64,000 bases of DNA from Metabacillus sediminilitoris (GCF_009720625.1 NZ_CP046266.1:1931501-1995500), one strand, 5' to 3'. Shown: positions 9,468-18,582, numbered from the stretch's first letter. The notes: generated from the letters alone by a model not told the origin. Numbers and translations are program-made.

Positions 9468-10229
9468 TTATTCACTAATTGCTTTTACATTAATTTTAGA
9501 GGCTTCGAGAGTTTCACGAATTTGGCGAGCGAAAGTAAGCGCTTCTGGGCCATCCCCATGAATGCAAACAGTATGTGCCTTAACTGAAACATCAACACCT
9601 TGCTGGGTGAGAACTTTTCCTTCTTTCACCATACGGACAACCTGCGAGACTGCCTGATCATTATTATAGATAAGTGCGTCAGCCTGATTTCTTGGTGTTA
9701 AAGAGCCATCCTGCTGATAGGTTCGATCAGCAAATACTTCATGCGCTGTTTGCAGACCAATTTTTTCTCCAGCACGTATTAACTCACTGCCTGCAAGGCC
9801 AAAAAGAATGAGCTGCGGGTCAACCTTATAAACAGCTTCCGCAATCGCTACTGATAGTTCTCTGTTCTTTGCAGCCATATTATACAGTGCACCATGCGGT
9901 TTCACATGCTGCATTCTTTCACCCTCTGCTTTCATAAAACCACTAAGAGCACCGATTTGGTAAACGACGATGTCGTAGGCCTCTTGAGGTGAAATGCTGA
10001 TGTTGCGCCGGCCAAAGCCCATTAAGTCAGGGAGTCCAGGATGAGCCCCAATTTTAACTCCTTTAGTAAGAGCGAGTCGGACGGTTTTACGCATCACGGA
10101 TGGATCCCCTGCATGAAATCCGCAGGCGATGTTTGCTGATGTAACGAAACTAAGAATCTCATCATCCATCCCGATCTTATAAACTCCAAAACTTTCTCCT
10201 AAATCACAATTTAAATCAATCTGAGACAA
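9468..10229 (-). CDS. pxpA: 5-oxoprolinase subunit A (LamB/YcsF family)
   Basis: LamB/YcsF family, 253 residues. The signature [11 protein letters not shown] is at the N-terminus, followed by [45 protein letters not shown] and [10 protein letters not shown]. PxpA works with PxpB and PxpC to open 5-oxoproline to glutamate using ATP. The start is TTG at 10229, with AGGAGG 8 bases upstream and no better ATG nearby. It is the first gene of the minus-strand operon; pxpB and pxpC are on the other strand across a 491-base regulatory gap. Confidence 0.92.
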   Translation of the reverse strand: MSQIDLNCDLGESFGVYKIGMDDEILSFVTSANIACGFHAGDPSVMRKTVRLALTKGVKIGAHPGLPDLMGFGRRNISISPQEAYDIVVYQIGALSGFMKAEGERMQHVKPHGALYNMAAKNRELSVAIAEAVYKVDPQLILFGLAGSELIRAGEKIGLQTAHEVFADRTYQQDGSLTPRNQADALIYNNDQAVSQVVRMVKEGKVLTQQGVDVSVKAHTVCIHGDGPEALTFARQIRETLEASKINVKAISE

Positions 10230-10330
10230 CTAAAAAACCTCCTATCTATCTATTGAAAATATGATTAATACCACTAATCAAAGTATTGACATAATGATGG
10301 ATACTATGAAAAGGGGATATTAATAGTCAG

Positions 10331-10344
10331 AGTAAGCGTTTGCA
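10331..10344. promoter_or_regulatory. cre-like CcpA site upstream of pxpA operon
   Basis: AGTAAGCGTTTGCA agrees with the cre consensus TGWAARCGYTWNCW at 13 of 14 positions. It lies about 100 bases upstream of pxpA, so carbon catabolite control of the 5-oxoproline genes is plausible. Confidence 0.5.
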
Positions 10345-10692
10345 TTACATAATTCTTTATTAAGTTAGGAAATCCTAAGAACAAGAAATGATTTCTAAAA
10401 TGAGTCTGCAGCTTAGAATAATTTAATTAGTTTTAATTTTAAGATAATTTAAGTCCGAATTAAGGAACTGTTGTTTCGAATAATAGCATAAAACGATCTT
10501 ATTGTACATAATTTAAATTTTCAATTAGTTTGTCAGAAAATCTAAAAAAGTATCGTTAAGAGACAATCATTTAAATGAATAGTTGCAGTGTTTGTAAAGA
10601 AATCATCTTTTATGCATTTTAAGAGAATAGTACTTGTGTTTTTATTTTCTGATAATTATAATGATTTTATATTCCGATAAATAAAACGATAG

Positions 10693-10707
10693 TTCCGAAA
10701 AACGGAT
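10693..10707. promoter_or_regulatory. Possible operator in front of pxpB
   Basis: TTCCG and CGGAT flank five A residues, an inverted pair 13 bases before the pxpB ATG. It overlaps the region of the ribosome binding site or promoter. Similar TCCGA words recur upstream. No specific regulator is identified. Confidence 0.3.
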
Positions 10708-10720
10708 AAGAGGTGATCAA

Positions 10721-11482
10721 ATGCTTCAAACCATTTTCGATGGAAAAACAAATATTGAAATGAAACCAATAGGAGATTCATCAATCTGTGTCCAATTTGG
10801 TACGGAAATTAATCCTGAGATACACCGTAAAGTGAAAGGGTTAGTCGATCATCTTGATAAAAAATCCTTTCAGGGTTTTATTGAATGTGTTCCAGCTTTT
10901 ACAAGCGTGACCGTTTTTTATCATCCATTGCTGGTTCATCATTCCTACAAAAAAGATGTGAATCCCGTAGAGAAGAATATTTCACCTTATAAAATTGTTT
11001 GCGCGATTCTTAAAGAGATCCTAATGAATCTTGAAGAGATGAAAGAAGCTAAGCAGCGTATTGTTGAAATTCCTGTTTGTTATGGAGGAGAGTTTGGTCC
11101 GGATTTAGAAGCCGTTGCAGAGTATCATCATCTATCAACAAGTGAAGTTGTAGATATTCATTCAAAAGGAGAATATCTCGTCTATATGATTGGATTTGCC
11201 CCTGGATTCCCTTATTTGGGTGGGATGTCAGAAGAAATTGCGACACCTCGTCGCCATTCTCCTCGTTTATCGATACCTGAAGGAACAGTCGGAATTGCTG
11301 GGATGCAAACAGGTGTCTATCCGATATCAACACCTGGTGGCTGGCAATTAATTGGCCGTACACCACTTGAACTTTTTTGTCCAAATGAAAATCCCCCTAC
11401 ACTTCTCCAATCAGGTGACATTGTAAAGTTCGTGCCTATTTCTCTTGAAGAATATCAAGCATACAAGGAGAAAACGATATGA
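10721..11482 (+). CDS. pxpB: 5-oxoprolinase subunit B (KipI family)
   Basis: At 253 residues it fits the KipI/PxpB family. Typical stretches are IGDSSICVQFG at the N-terminus, EIPVCYGGEFGPDL, the strongly conserved YMIGFAPGFPYLGG, TPRRHSPRLSIPEGTVGIAG and TPGGWQLIGRT. It forms a complex with PxpC and, with PxpA, hydrolyses 5-oxoproline. In B. subtilis the homologue also inhibits the sporulation kinase KinA. AAGAGGTGATCAA precedes the ATG, and the last 4 bases overlap pxpC, indicating translational coupling. Confidence 0.92.
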   Translation: MLQTIFDGKTNIEMKPIGDSSICVQFGTEINPEIHRKVKGLVDHLDKKSFQGFIECVPAFTSVTVFYHPLLVHHSYKKDVNPVEKNISPYKIVCAILKEILMNLEEMKEAKQRIVEIPVCYGGEFGPDLEAVAEYHHLSTSEVVDIHSKGEYLVYMIGFAPGFPYLGGMSEEIATPRRHSPRLSIPEGTVGIAGMQTGVYPISTPGGWQLIGRTPLELFCPNENPPTLLQSGDIVKFVPISLEEYQAYKEKTI

Positions 11483-12498
11483 GTATAAAAGTGATTCGTC
11501 CTGGTTTACTTGCCAGCATGCAAGATTTGGGAAGATATGGTTTTCAAAAATACGGGGTCATTATTAGTGGTGCAATGGATAGTGCTTCTCTTCGTATCGC
11601 TAATTTGTTAGTTGGTAATGAAGAAGGAGAAGTTGCTATAGAAGTTACACTTATGGGGACTTCATTATTATTTGAGGAAGACTTATTAATTTCGATTACT
11701 GGTGGAGACTTATCTCCTGTTATTGATGGAGAAGCTGTCCCGCAATGGCGGCCTGTTTATATTAAAAAGGGGAGTGTTCTTCAATTTAAGGCATGCAAGT
11801 CAGGCAGCCGATCGTATGTAGCAGTCTCCGGTGGTTTTGCTATTCCAGAAGTGATGAACAGCAAAAGTACATATTTAAGAGGCGGAATCGGCGGATATGA
11901 AGGGCGTGCTTTACAAACCGGGGATACGTTACACAGTAATCATTTACCGCAAAAAATAAATTCCCTTTTTCAACACTTGAAAAGTAAATGCCAGTCCCGT
12001 TTATTTATAGCCACTGCTTGGTATGTCAACCCAGTACATTTTACGAAAACGATACAAGACTCTATGATTCGTGTCATACGTGGAGCAGAGTTTGATCGGT
12101 TCACTCAATCTAGCCAATCACAATTCTTTGATCAAAATTTTCAAATTACACCAAAATCTGACCGTATGGGGTACCGAATGTCAGGTCCTTTATTAGAGCT
12201 AGAGGAATCATTTGAACTTCTTTCTGAGGCTGTATCACACGGAACGATTCAAGTACCGCAAGATGGAAATCCGATAATCCTTCTTGCTGACCGGCAGACA
12301 ACTGGAGGGTATCCAAGAATCGCCCATGTCGCAACTGTTGATCTTCCCATTATTGCGCAATTAAAACCTGGTGAAAACATTCGATTTAAAGAAATAACAT
12401 TAGAAGAGGCAGAGCAGCTCTATCTCAAAGAAGAACAAAGAATGGAAGAATTGAAAGTTAGCATTTTATTTAAAATTGAAAAGGAATCGCCACTATAA
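11479..12498 (+). CDS. pxpC: 5-oxoprolinase subunit C (KipA family, biotin-dependent carboxyltransferase fold)
   Basis: The protein has 339 residues. Motifs include IRPGLLASMQDLGRYGFQK, SGAMDSASLRIANLLVGN, YVAVSGGFAIPEVMNSKSTY, DRMGYRMSGPLLE and LLADRQTTGGYPRIAHVATVD. It is homologous to the carboxyltransferase end of urea amidolyase. Coupling to pxpB by an ATGA overlap supports a PxpBC complex. It is followed directly by BCCP and biotin carboxylase genes, so a carboxylation step using this subunit cannot be ruled out. Confidence 0.9.
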   Translation: MSIKVIRPGLLASMQDLGRYGFQKYGVIISGAMDSASLRIANLLVGNEEGEVAIEVTLMGTSLLFEEDLLISITGGDLSPVIDGEAVPQWRPVYIKKGSVLQFKACKSGSRSYVAVSGGFAIPEVMNSKSTYLRGGIGGYEGRALQTGDTLHSNHLPQKINSLFQHLKSKCQSRLFIATAWYVNPVHFTKTIQDSMIRVIRGAEFDRFTQSSQSQFFDQNFQITPKSDRMGYRMSGPLLELEESFELLSEAVSHGTIQVPQDGNPIILLADRQTTGGYPRIAHVATVDLPIIAQLKPGENIRFKEITLEEAEQLYLKEEQRMEELKVSILFKIEKESPL

Positions 12499-12521
12499 GA
12501 GATAAGTAAGGGGGATTTACC

Positions 12522-13004
12522 ATGATAAATATGAATGAAATAAAAGAAATAATGAAAACTCTTGATGAATATTCAATAAAAAAATTCAAATATGAGTATG
12601 AAGGAATGAAAGTTGAGATCGAAAAAGAAACGGATTATCCCAACCTTTCAGAAAAAGTTGAGGGAGTGCAAGCTTCTCATAAAATAAATTCAAAACCTTT
12701 AAGCGCTAAAGAAGAAGAGACGAAACATGTAGAAACAACACTCGAACAAAACGAAGTGGAAGAATATCAAATCCTATCTCCAATGGTCGGAACTTTTTAT
12801 ACTCGTGCGAATCCGGATGCTGATCCTTTTGTGCAGGTCGGAACAAAAGTTAACGGAGTTCAAGTGGTCTGTGTTCTAGAGGCGATGAAATTGTTTAATG
12901 AAATTCAAGCAGAAGTTAGTGGGGAAGTTGTCGATATTTTAGTAGAAGATGGACAAATTGTTGAGTACGGACAGCCTTTGATCGTAATTAAAAAAGATTC
13001 ATAA
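12522..13004 (+). CDS. accB: Biotin carboxyl carrier protein (AccB-like)
   Basis: The 160-residue protein has an N-terminal helix region (NEIKEIMKTLDEYSIKKFKYEYEG), a charged linker around residues 45-80 and a C-terminal biotinyl domain. The biotin-attachment motif EAMKLFNE places the modified Lys at residue 123, preceded by SPMVGTFYTRANPDADPFV, diagnostic of AccB. GGGGG lies 8 bases before the ATG at 12522. It is probably a paralogue of the housekeeping accB, dedicated to this cluster. The partner biotin carboxylase follows 39 bases on. Confidence 0.9.
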   Translation: MINMNEIKEIMKTLDEYSIKKFKYEYEGMKVEIEKETDYPNLSEKVEGVQASHKINSKPLSAKEEETKHVETTLEQNEVEEYQILSPMVGTFYTRANPDADPFVQVGTKVNGVQVVCVLEAMKLFNEIQAEVSGEVVDILVEDGQIVEYGQPLIVIKKDS

Positions 13005-13043
13005 GCTAAAAGATTAATAATTTGATAAAGAGGAGAAATCAAC

Positions 13044-14396
13044 ATGTTTAAAAAAGTCCTAATTGCCAATCGAGGTGAGATTGCTGTTCGTATTATCAGA
13101 GCTTGCCGGGAAATGGGAATTGAAACAGTAGCTGTTTATTCAGAAGCAGATAAGGAAGCTTTGCATGTCATGCTAGCGGATGAAGCTTATTGTATTGGCA
13201 AAACAGCTGCGAAGGACAGTTATTTGAATATCCCTAATTTAATCAGTGTGGCTACGATCACGAAAGTGGATGCGATTCACCCCGGATATGGTTTTCTTGC
13301 CGAAAACGCTGACTTTGCGGAAATATGTGCGAAATGCAATCTTGTTTTTATTGGCCCAGATCCAGAAGCGATCAACAAAATGGGGGCAAAAGCAGTAGCA
13401 CGAGACACGATGAAACAAGCAGGGGTCCCAACTGTTCCCGGTACAGATGGGTTAATTGAAGATGATCGCGAAGCACTGCTGGTTGCAAGCGAAATTGGGT
13501 TTCCAGTCATTGTAAAGGCAACTGCCGGGGGCGGCGGTAAAGGCATGAGATTAGCTTATGATGAAAACGAGCTGAATAAAGCCATTCGCCAGGCTCAACA
13601 GGAAGCAGAAACGGCTTTTGGCAATCCAGGTGTGTATCTTGAAAAATATCTGGAAGAACCCCGCCATGTGGAAATTCAAATCATAGCTGATCAATACGGG
13701 AATGTCGTCCATCTAGGAGAAAGAGATTGCTCAATCCAAAGAAGGCATCAAAAGCTTGTTGAAGAGTCACCATCACCTGCTCTTAACGAAGAATTGCGAA
13801 GAGAAATGGGCGATGCCGCTGTTAAGGCAGCAGAAGCCGTTCATTATCACGGCGCTGGAACAGTCGAATTTCTTCTAGATAAACATGGCCGATTTTATTT
13901 CATGGAAATGAATACACGTATTCAAGTAGAGCATCCGGTAACAGAACTTGTCACAGGAATTGACCTTATTAAGGAACAAATTTCGGTTGCTGCAGGTTAT
14001 CCACTTTCATTCAACCAAAGTGATATCCATATCAAAGGCTGGGCAATTGAGTGTCGAGTAAATGCAGAAAACCCGGCAAAAAACTTTATGCCATCTCCTG
14101 GTCAAGTGGATATGTATCTTCCACCTGGTGGTTTTGGGGTCCGTATCGACAGTGCGGTTTACCCTGGATATACCGTTTCTCCTTTTTATGATTCAATGGT
14201 CGCAAAAGTCATTGTTTTGGGGAAAGACCGGGAAGAAGCAATTGAAAAAATGAAGCGTGCTCTGAATGAGTTTATCATTACAGGAATTAACACAACGATT
14301 CCTTTTCATTTAAAATTACTGGAGCATGAGGCATTTGTAAACGGGGATTTTAATACAAAGTTTTTAGAAACGTATCAACTTGATATTGAAAAATAA
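13044..14396 (+). CDS. accC: Biotin carboxylase (AccC-like)
   Basis: At 450 residues it is the normal length for AccC. It shows [20 protein letters not shown] at the start, [14 protein letters not shown], the ATP-grasp glycine-rich loop [31 protein letters not shown], and the catalytic [18 protein letters not shown]. It carboxylates the biotin on BCCP using ATP and bicarbonate. An AGAGGAGAA box precedes the ATG. Being last in the pxpB-pxpC-accB-accC run, it likely serves the same pathway rather than fatty-acid synthesis, since no AccA/AccD pair is here. Confidence 0.92.
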   Translation: MFKKVLIANRGEIAVRIIRACREMGIETVAVYSEADKEALHVMLADEAYCIGKTAAKDSYLNIPNLISVATITKVDAIHPGYGFLAENADFAEICAKCNLVFIGPDPEAINKMGAKAVARDTMKQAGVPTVPGTDGLIEDDREALLVASEIGFPVIVKATAGGGGKGMRLAYDENELNKAIRQAQQEAETAFGNPGVYLEKYLEEPRHVEIQIIADQYGNVVHLGERDCSIQRRHQKLVEESPSPALNEELRREMGDAAVKAAEAVHYHGAGTVEFLLDKHGRFYFMEMNTRIQVEHPVTELVTGIDLIKEQISVAAGYPLSFNQSDIHIKGWAIECRVNAENPAKNFMPSPGQVDMYLPPGGFGVRIDSAVYPGYTVSPFYDSMVAKVIVLGKDREEAIEKMKRALNEFIITGINTTIPFHLKLLEHEAFVNGDFNTKFLETYQLDIEK

Positions 14397-14537
14397 AAAG
14401 TGAAGTAGTAATATGTTATATGTTTGGAATAAGAAATATATCTAAAGTTTTACGTTTCTGTAGCGATAAATATATTGTGCATTTCCCTTTAAATCTATGA
14501 AAAGGGGAAAAGTTAACTTCTAAAGGTAGGGAATTTT

Positions 14538-14717
14538 ATGTGGGTTATAACTGTTTATTCAAAACAAACAAATACAATGTTCGAATTTGACACTGAAGAA
14601 GAGGCCAGGGCAGCTTTTGAAAAAATAAAAGGCTGTAAGGTTCTTACCGAGGTTGTTTACTATAATGATCCTTGTTTTGCTTTAGCAGGTGATCAGGATC
14701 TTTATCGTGTTGGCTGA
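14538..14717 (+). CDS. Small conserved protein, family of the gene at 46063
   Basis: A 59-residue soluble protein with start MWVITVYSKQTNTMFEFD and the pattern EEEARAAFEKIKGCKVLTEV. AAGGTAGGG lies 7 bases before the ATG and a terminator follows. The protein at 46063 shares the order MW-I-T, MFE-D, EAR--FEK, and ILSEIIHY against VLTEVVYY, so these are paralogues. No function is known to me; the alternating pattern suggests a small alpha/beta fold. Confidence 0.7.
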   Translation: MWVITVYSKQTNTMFEFDTEEEARAAFEKIKGCKVLTEVVYYNDPCFALAGDQDLYRVG

Positions 14718-14732
14718 GATTGAGGAAGCTGA

Positions 14733-14752
14733 AACCCAAAGGGTTTTTTTGC
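14733..14752 (+). terminator. Intrinsic terminator after the 59-residue gene
   Basis: A short stem AACCC-AAA-GGGTT runs into seven T. It lies 15 bases after the stop codon. Confidence 0.65.
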
Positions 14753-14787
14753 TTATTTAATATGTTAGTACTTAGCTTTGCTAGTGA

Positions 14788-15045
14788 AGAATAAATGATC
14801 CGATAAATGTAAATGCACCAAAAGTAACGGTTCCGGTTGGATGCCCGCCATTCAATGATTACACAGTAAAGCACGAATTGTACTTCGATAAAGGGCTGAC
14901 AGAGCAGTTTGATTTCTCAACTGATATCTTTCAACCAATTTAAGCAGTATATGTAAAAACGATTCTAAAAACAGCAGGGGACAATGTACCAATCTTAAGA
15001 GAGATTGAATTACCTTATCGCCACGAAGCATTAGAAACAATATAA
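14788..15045 (+). pseudogene. Truncated hypothetical gene with internal stop
   Basis: A single frame reads DPINVNAPKVTVPVGCPPF, then HELYFDKGLTEQFDFSTDIF, an in-frame TAA at 14941-14943, and continues NVPILREIELPYRHEALETI to a TAA at 15043. There is no start codon or ribosome binding site. The coding signal across the stop argues for a decayed gene, perhaps from a mobile element or phage, but I do not recognise the family. Confidence 0.5.
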
Positions 15046-15049
15046 AAAG

Positions 15050-15083
15050 AAGGAGCAGACCATAACGGTTTTGCTCCTTTTTA
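15050..15083. terminator. Bidirectional terminator between convergent genes
   Basis: AAGGAGCA pairs with TGCTCCTT, with A and T runs on the two sides. It can stop both the rightward relic and the leftward small gene whose stop codon it overlaps. Confidence 0.75.
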
Positions 15084-15284
15084 TTTATAAACCAATCTTA
15101 ATCTATTGTATTGTCTAAGGTTGTTGTCTTTATCATAATCCAAAACCTTATCGACGATCCTAACCGCTGCATAATCTTTGTAATCTTCATCACCAGTTTT
15201 AATTTTTTCCTTAATTTCAACTGCTTTTTGTTTACAGAATTCGTTAGTGTAGTGACCAGTGAACCACAAAATACTTTTAGTCAT
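15081..15284 (-). CDS. Small hypothetical protein (phage-like cassette, second gene)
   Basis: A 67-residue, strongly charged protein starting MTKSILWFTGHYTNEFC and ending RQYNRLRLVYK. AAGGTGGTG lies 5 bases before its ATG and overlaps the stop of the upstream gene at 15287, so the two are coupled. Its last codon lies in the terminator stem. Size, charge and arrangement resemble small phage or mobile-element genes, but the family is not recognised. Confidence 0.55.
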   Translation of the reverse strand: MTKSILWFTGHYTNEFCKQKAVEIKEKIKTGDEDYKDYAAVRIVDKVLDYDKDNNLRQYNRLRLVYK

Positions 15285-15286
15285 AA

Positions 15287-15427
15287 TTACACCACCTTTA
15301 AATTTTTACGAGAGTAAGAGCCTTTTCCTTTTTTATTCTTAACTACACGAGTTGTAGGATTGATTCCCCAAGTCATACGGCTGTTTGTCATTTCACCAAT
15401 GCTTTTCTTTTTCTTATTTTTCTTCAC
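15287..15427 (-). CDS. Small basic hypothetical protein (phage-like cassette, first gene)
   Basis: A 46-residue, very lysine-rich protein with GTG start: KKNKKKKSIGEMTNSRMTW, then GINPTTRVVKNKKGKGSYSRK. AGAAGG lies upstream of the GTG. Similar short proteins with a TWGINPxTRV pattern occur in Bacillus phages and phage-like regions; this is from memory and not checked. The stop is 2 bases before the next start, consistent with an operon. Confidence 0.55.
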   Translation of the reverse strand: MKKNKKKKSIGEMTNSRMTWGINPTTRVVKNKKGKGSYSRKNLKVV

Positions 15428-15460
15428 AGCAAAACCTTCTTTCTGTAATGTTTATCAAAA

Positions 15461-15484
15461 GAAAAAGACAGCCGGGTGGCTGCC
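15461..15484 (-). terminator. Minus-strand terminator upstream of the phage-like cassette
   Basis: On the minus strand GGCAGCC-ACCC-GGCTGTC is followed by TTTTTCTTTT. It sits 34 bases before the GTG of the small basic gene, as if closing an upstream minus-strand gene that is no longer present. Confidence 0.6.
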
Positions 15485-15728
15485 TTCTTCAAATGAGGGA
15501 GGAAAATAATGATAACTAGGTAATATAGATAGGCTTATTCAAGTTAATATTCACGGGAGGTGTGAAGGTGTTAAACTTGTGAGGTAACTTACATTCTTAA
15601 TAAAACCCTTTGTATGAAAAAGTGCAAACTTGTACTGTAAGAAAATATTTTCTATATATTGTAAGTTTTATTCAAGCCGAATGTATTATGTATATATTAC
15701 ACCTTTTCTTAAAAGGGGGAAGTTTAAA

Positions 15729-16217
15729 ATGAAAGTTGTACTAACTTTTGCAATAGCCATGCTTGCACTTACAGGATGTTCTGCATTAGCGAATGATGAA
15801 GCCAGTGAATTGAAATGGTTTAAAACCAAAGAAGAAACAATTGATCATGGCATTAAAGAAGAAAAGATGAAAAAAGAAGACATCATAGGGGAAGTTAGTG
15901 AAAACGGAGAAACATTTGTTATTTATAAGAAACAATTAGAGGAAGGCTTGGGAGTAGGAGTATCAAGCATAAGTGAACAAGATGGAAAATATGCTTGGTA
16001 TGACCCTGATCAAGATGTCCTTGTTAAAAATAATAAAGTTAAAAAATATTTCTCTCAGATAAATTGGGGAACAACAACACAATCAGGAAAGAGTTTTACA
16101 ATTTATATCGGAGTAAGCGAAGACCAAAGTCCTATTGTTAAAACATCAACTAGTGAAGTAAGCCCTGCAATCGACAAAAAAACCGGGATATATTTCTATA
16201 TAGAGCCTACTAAATAA
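15729..16217 (+). CDS. Small putative lipoprotein
   Basis: 162 residues with a signal peptide (MKVVLTFAIAMLALTGC) and a lipobox LTGC, so the mature protein should be lipid-anchored at the outer face of the membrane through Cys16 or so. The mature part is hydrophilic: an EEKMKKEDIIGEV segment, then beta-rich sequence ending GIYFYIEPTK. GGGGGAAG lies 8 bases before ATG 15729; the frame opens earlier, at 15630, but without a binding site. No family recognised. The neighbour at 16280 is also secreted. Confidence 0.7.
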   Translation: MKVVLTFAIAMLALTGCSALANDEASELKWFKTKEETIDHGIKEEKMKKEDIIGEVSENGETFVIYKKQLEEGLGVGVSSISEQDGKYAWYDPDQDVLVKNNKVKKYFSQINWGTTTQSGKSFTIYIGVSEDQSPIVKTSTSEVSPAIDKKTGIYFYIEPTK

Positions 16218-16279
16218 AGCATAAGTACCTTTACTGAATTAGACTAAAGATGTGATAATTCTGGTAAAGCAGGAAGTAT

Positions 16280-17002
16280 ATGAGAAAATATCTTAAATCG
16301 TTTCTTACTGTCTTAAGCTTAAGTATTGTTTTTCTAGTAGTATTCGCAGAGTCTTCATCAGTTGCAAAGCCAGAGGGTACTACTAAAACTGTCAAGATTG
16401 ACAAGAAAAAAGCAATCTATGATGAATCACTAGGGAAGTATGTCACACCTCTTAAAGAAGTAGATGGGCAATTAGTTCCAGCTTCAACAGAAGAATATGA
16501 AACTCAAAATTCTAAGGGTGGCGAGGTTGAAACTGAAGGCCTGTATACTGATGATTCAGATGGTGGCTTTACAACGATGGATTACTATGAATACTGGAAA
16601 TACTATCCGGCCACTATTAGCAAAGTGACTGGTAGCACTAGAAAGGTGACAGCAGACATAGGTTGTACTACAACTTCTTGTAGTATTTCAAAAGCCGTTA
16701 GTGTGACAATATCTGCTTCTTATAGTGTTTCAGCATCATCAGAAAGATCTGCTATTAAGGCAAACGCTGGCTTTACTTGGACTAGTAGCGCTTCTGACAC
16801 TAGTACATATTCTTTCACACTTTCAAAAGGTGACACAGGATATATTGGGTTTAAGCCATACTTAAAGAAAACTTCCGGTACATTGAAAAGTATTCAAACT
16901 GGGATGGATATTTGTATAGTAAATCAGCTTACGCTTATATTCCAAGAAAAACTGCTTCGGGTGAAGCTGATGGTTATTACTACTTCGTACATTATTGATT
17001 AA
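16280..17002 (+). pseudogene. Frameshifted secreted beta-rich protein
   Basis: The start has a signal peptide (MRKYLKSFLTVLSLSIVFLVVFA). A Ser/Thr-rich alternating stretch follows (SKAVSVTISASYSVSAS and NAGFTWTSSASDTSTYSFTL). After TSGTLK at about base 16890 the frame slips: the other frame continues YSNWDGYLYSKSAYAYIPRK to a stop at 16996-16998, which is clearly the original end, whereas the current frame ends at 17002 with an unrelated tail. One missing A in an A-run at 16887-16890 explains this. The alternating pattern is like a beta-hairpin of aerolysin-type pore formers, but that is only a resemblance. A sequencing error is the alternative. Confidence 0.6.
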
Positions 17003-17020
17003 TAGATTAATATAGAAATA

Positions 17021-17050
17021 GCGGGTGTCCCTAAAAGGACGCCCTTTATC
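17021..17050 (+). terminator. Intrinsic terminator
   Basis: GGGTGTCC pairs with GGACGCCC across a CTAAAA loop, then TTTATCTTT. It closes the secreted-protein gene 20 bases upstream. Confidence 0.75.
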
Positions 17051-17330
17051 TTTAGAAAAGAGGGGTAGTTTTTGATTTCCACTCTTTCAACATAATACTA
17101 ATTTAGTTGAAAGAGCATGGAATTTTTAATTTAAAAGAAATATAGTTACATTTAATTATGCTATGAAAAGTCGATTATTATATAATATTTTCAATCTAAT
17201 AGTTATTTTTTGACTCTAAAAATCTTATTCACATATTAACGAAATTTGTAAAAGTTCATAGTCAAAACGATTTTAAATTTGTATACAGTCTAATGAAAGT
17301 ACTAAATTAATTTAGATAAGGAGAATGGAT

Positions 17331-18191
17331 ATGCAGTATATTGTAAGTGCAGAATGGCTTGCTGGTGAAATGAAAAGAGAAAATAAAAAGCTAGTTATAG
17401 TAGATACACGATTTAATTTGAGCGAACCTGAGGAAGGGTATAAACATTATTTAGAGGGACATTTACCTGGTGCTGTTTATGTTGACCTTGAGAAACATCT
17501 TTCAGCGAAAATTGAAAAACATGGAGGGCGTCATCCATTACCCGATATAAACATATTGGCAAAAACGCTTGGTAAACTAGGAATAAGCAATGATTCCAAA
17601 GTAGTTATCTATGACGATCAAGGAGGAATGAATGCCTCACGGCTATGGTGGCTGTTAAACTACATAGGAGTACCTGATGCAGCTGTATTGGATGGGGGAT
17701 GGAAAAAATGGACAAGTGAAATCAACTTATTGACGACTGTCGTTCCAAATCCTGCACCAATAACTTTACTTCCACAAATAAACAATGATTGGAAATGGGT
17801 GGATCATTTAGAAGTAAAGAAAAAGCTTAATCAAACAGACACAATCTTAATCGACTCAAGAGAGAACCCGCGTTATCTTGGCGAATTTGAACCGATTGAT
17901 CCTGTAGCCGGACATATACCAGGTGCAAAGAATTATTTTTGGAAGAACGTCTTGAACGAAAAGGGAAGATGGAAGGAAAGAGAAGAGCTGATCACTCATT
18001 TTTCTGACATTCCATTATCTAAAGAAGTAATCGTTTATTGTGGATCAGGAGTTTCAGCATGTCCAAATATTTTGGGTCTCAGAGAAGCAGGATACTCTAA
18101 TGTTAAGCTATACGCCGGGAGCTGGAGCGATTGGATTTCGTATCCAACTAATCCAGTTGTAGTAGGGAATGAATGGGAAAGAGATAAGTAG
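17331..18191 (+). CDS. sseA: Sulfurtransferase with two rhodanese domains (3-mercaptopyruvate type)
   Basis: The 286-residue protein has two rhodanese repeats. The N-terminal inactive one has VDTRFNL and YKHYLEGHLPGAVYVDLEKH; the C-terminal active one has DSRENPRYLGE, AGHIPGAKNYFW and the catalytic loop IVYCGSGVSACPN. CGSGVSA is close to the CGSGVTA loop of 3-mercaptopyruvate sulfurtransferases rather than the CRKG loop of thiosulfate rhodaneses. The start is ATG 17331, 7 bases after AAGGAG; the ATG at 17325 is too close. It appears to be a single-gene transcript. Confidence 0.88.
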   Translation: MQYIVSAEWLAGEMKRENKKLVIVDTRFNLSEPEEGYKHYLEGHLPGAVYVDLEKHLSAKIEKHGGRHPLPDINILAKTLGKLGISNDSKVVIYDDQGGMNASRLWWLLNYIGVPDAAVLDGGWKKWTSEINLLTTVVPNPAPITLLPQINNDWKWVDHLEVKKKLNQTDTILIDSRENPRYLGEFEPIDPVAGHIPGAKNYFWKNVLNEKGRWKEREELITHFSDIPLSKEVIVYCGSGVSACPNILGLREAGYSNVKLYAGSWSDWISYPTNPVVVGNEWERDK

Positions 18192-18202
18192 ATTAACAAA
18201 TG

Positions 18203-18295
18203 AATGAGGCGCATTCCTCTTATGTTGCTGATCTTTCAGAAATCGGCGATACTTTTGTAGAACATCCAATTCTAAAAGTCATTTCCTTTACAAGG
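18203..18295 (+). pseudogene. Aldehyde dehydrogenase fragment
   Basis: One frame gives ADLSEIGDTFVEHPI then KVISFTR, which matches the segment just before the NAD-binding FTGS motif of aldehyde dehydrogenases. Only about 30 codons survive, with neither start nor active site. It is unrelated in detail to the intact ALDH at 35262. Confidence 0.45.
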
Positions 18296-18426
18296 GTTTA
18301 TTCTCATAGGTAAAGATGTAACTTTATGCTCGAGATGTAAAGAATCGCATCAACAAAGTGCAATTTCAGGATAAAATCAAGATCCTGCTGCATATGAGGC
18401 GTTTTAAAATGACGGATATGACCAAT

Positions 18427-18462
18427 AAAAAGCACATCACTTATTAATAGTGATGTGCTTTT
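18427..18462. terminator. Bidirectional hairpin terminator
   Basis: A 13-base perfect stem, AAAAGCACATCAC and its complement, has a 9-base loop and T/A runs on both sides. It separates relics of opposite orientation. Confidence 0.7.
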
Positions 18463-18582
18463 CATTTGGTATTGACAGAGTCAGTTATTGACGTAAGAGA
18501 AAGCGCATTATATTTCTGTTTACCAAATTATTTTCCCAGCCTGTTTGGTGTTCCTTGTATCGTTATTCCTTTTGTATACATG

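Larger units (their letters stand above)
10230..10720. other. Divergent regulatory gap between pxpA and pxpB
   Basis: No gene is present. It holds a cre-like site (10331-10344) and a TTCCG/CGGAT inverted pair (10693-10707). Several further TCCGA or TTCGA words occur (near 10454, 10476 and 10673), possibly half-sites of one regulator. No kipR-type IclR gene is visible in this window, unlike the B. subtilis locus. Confidence 0.5.
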
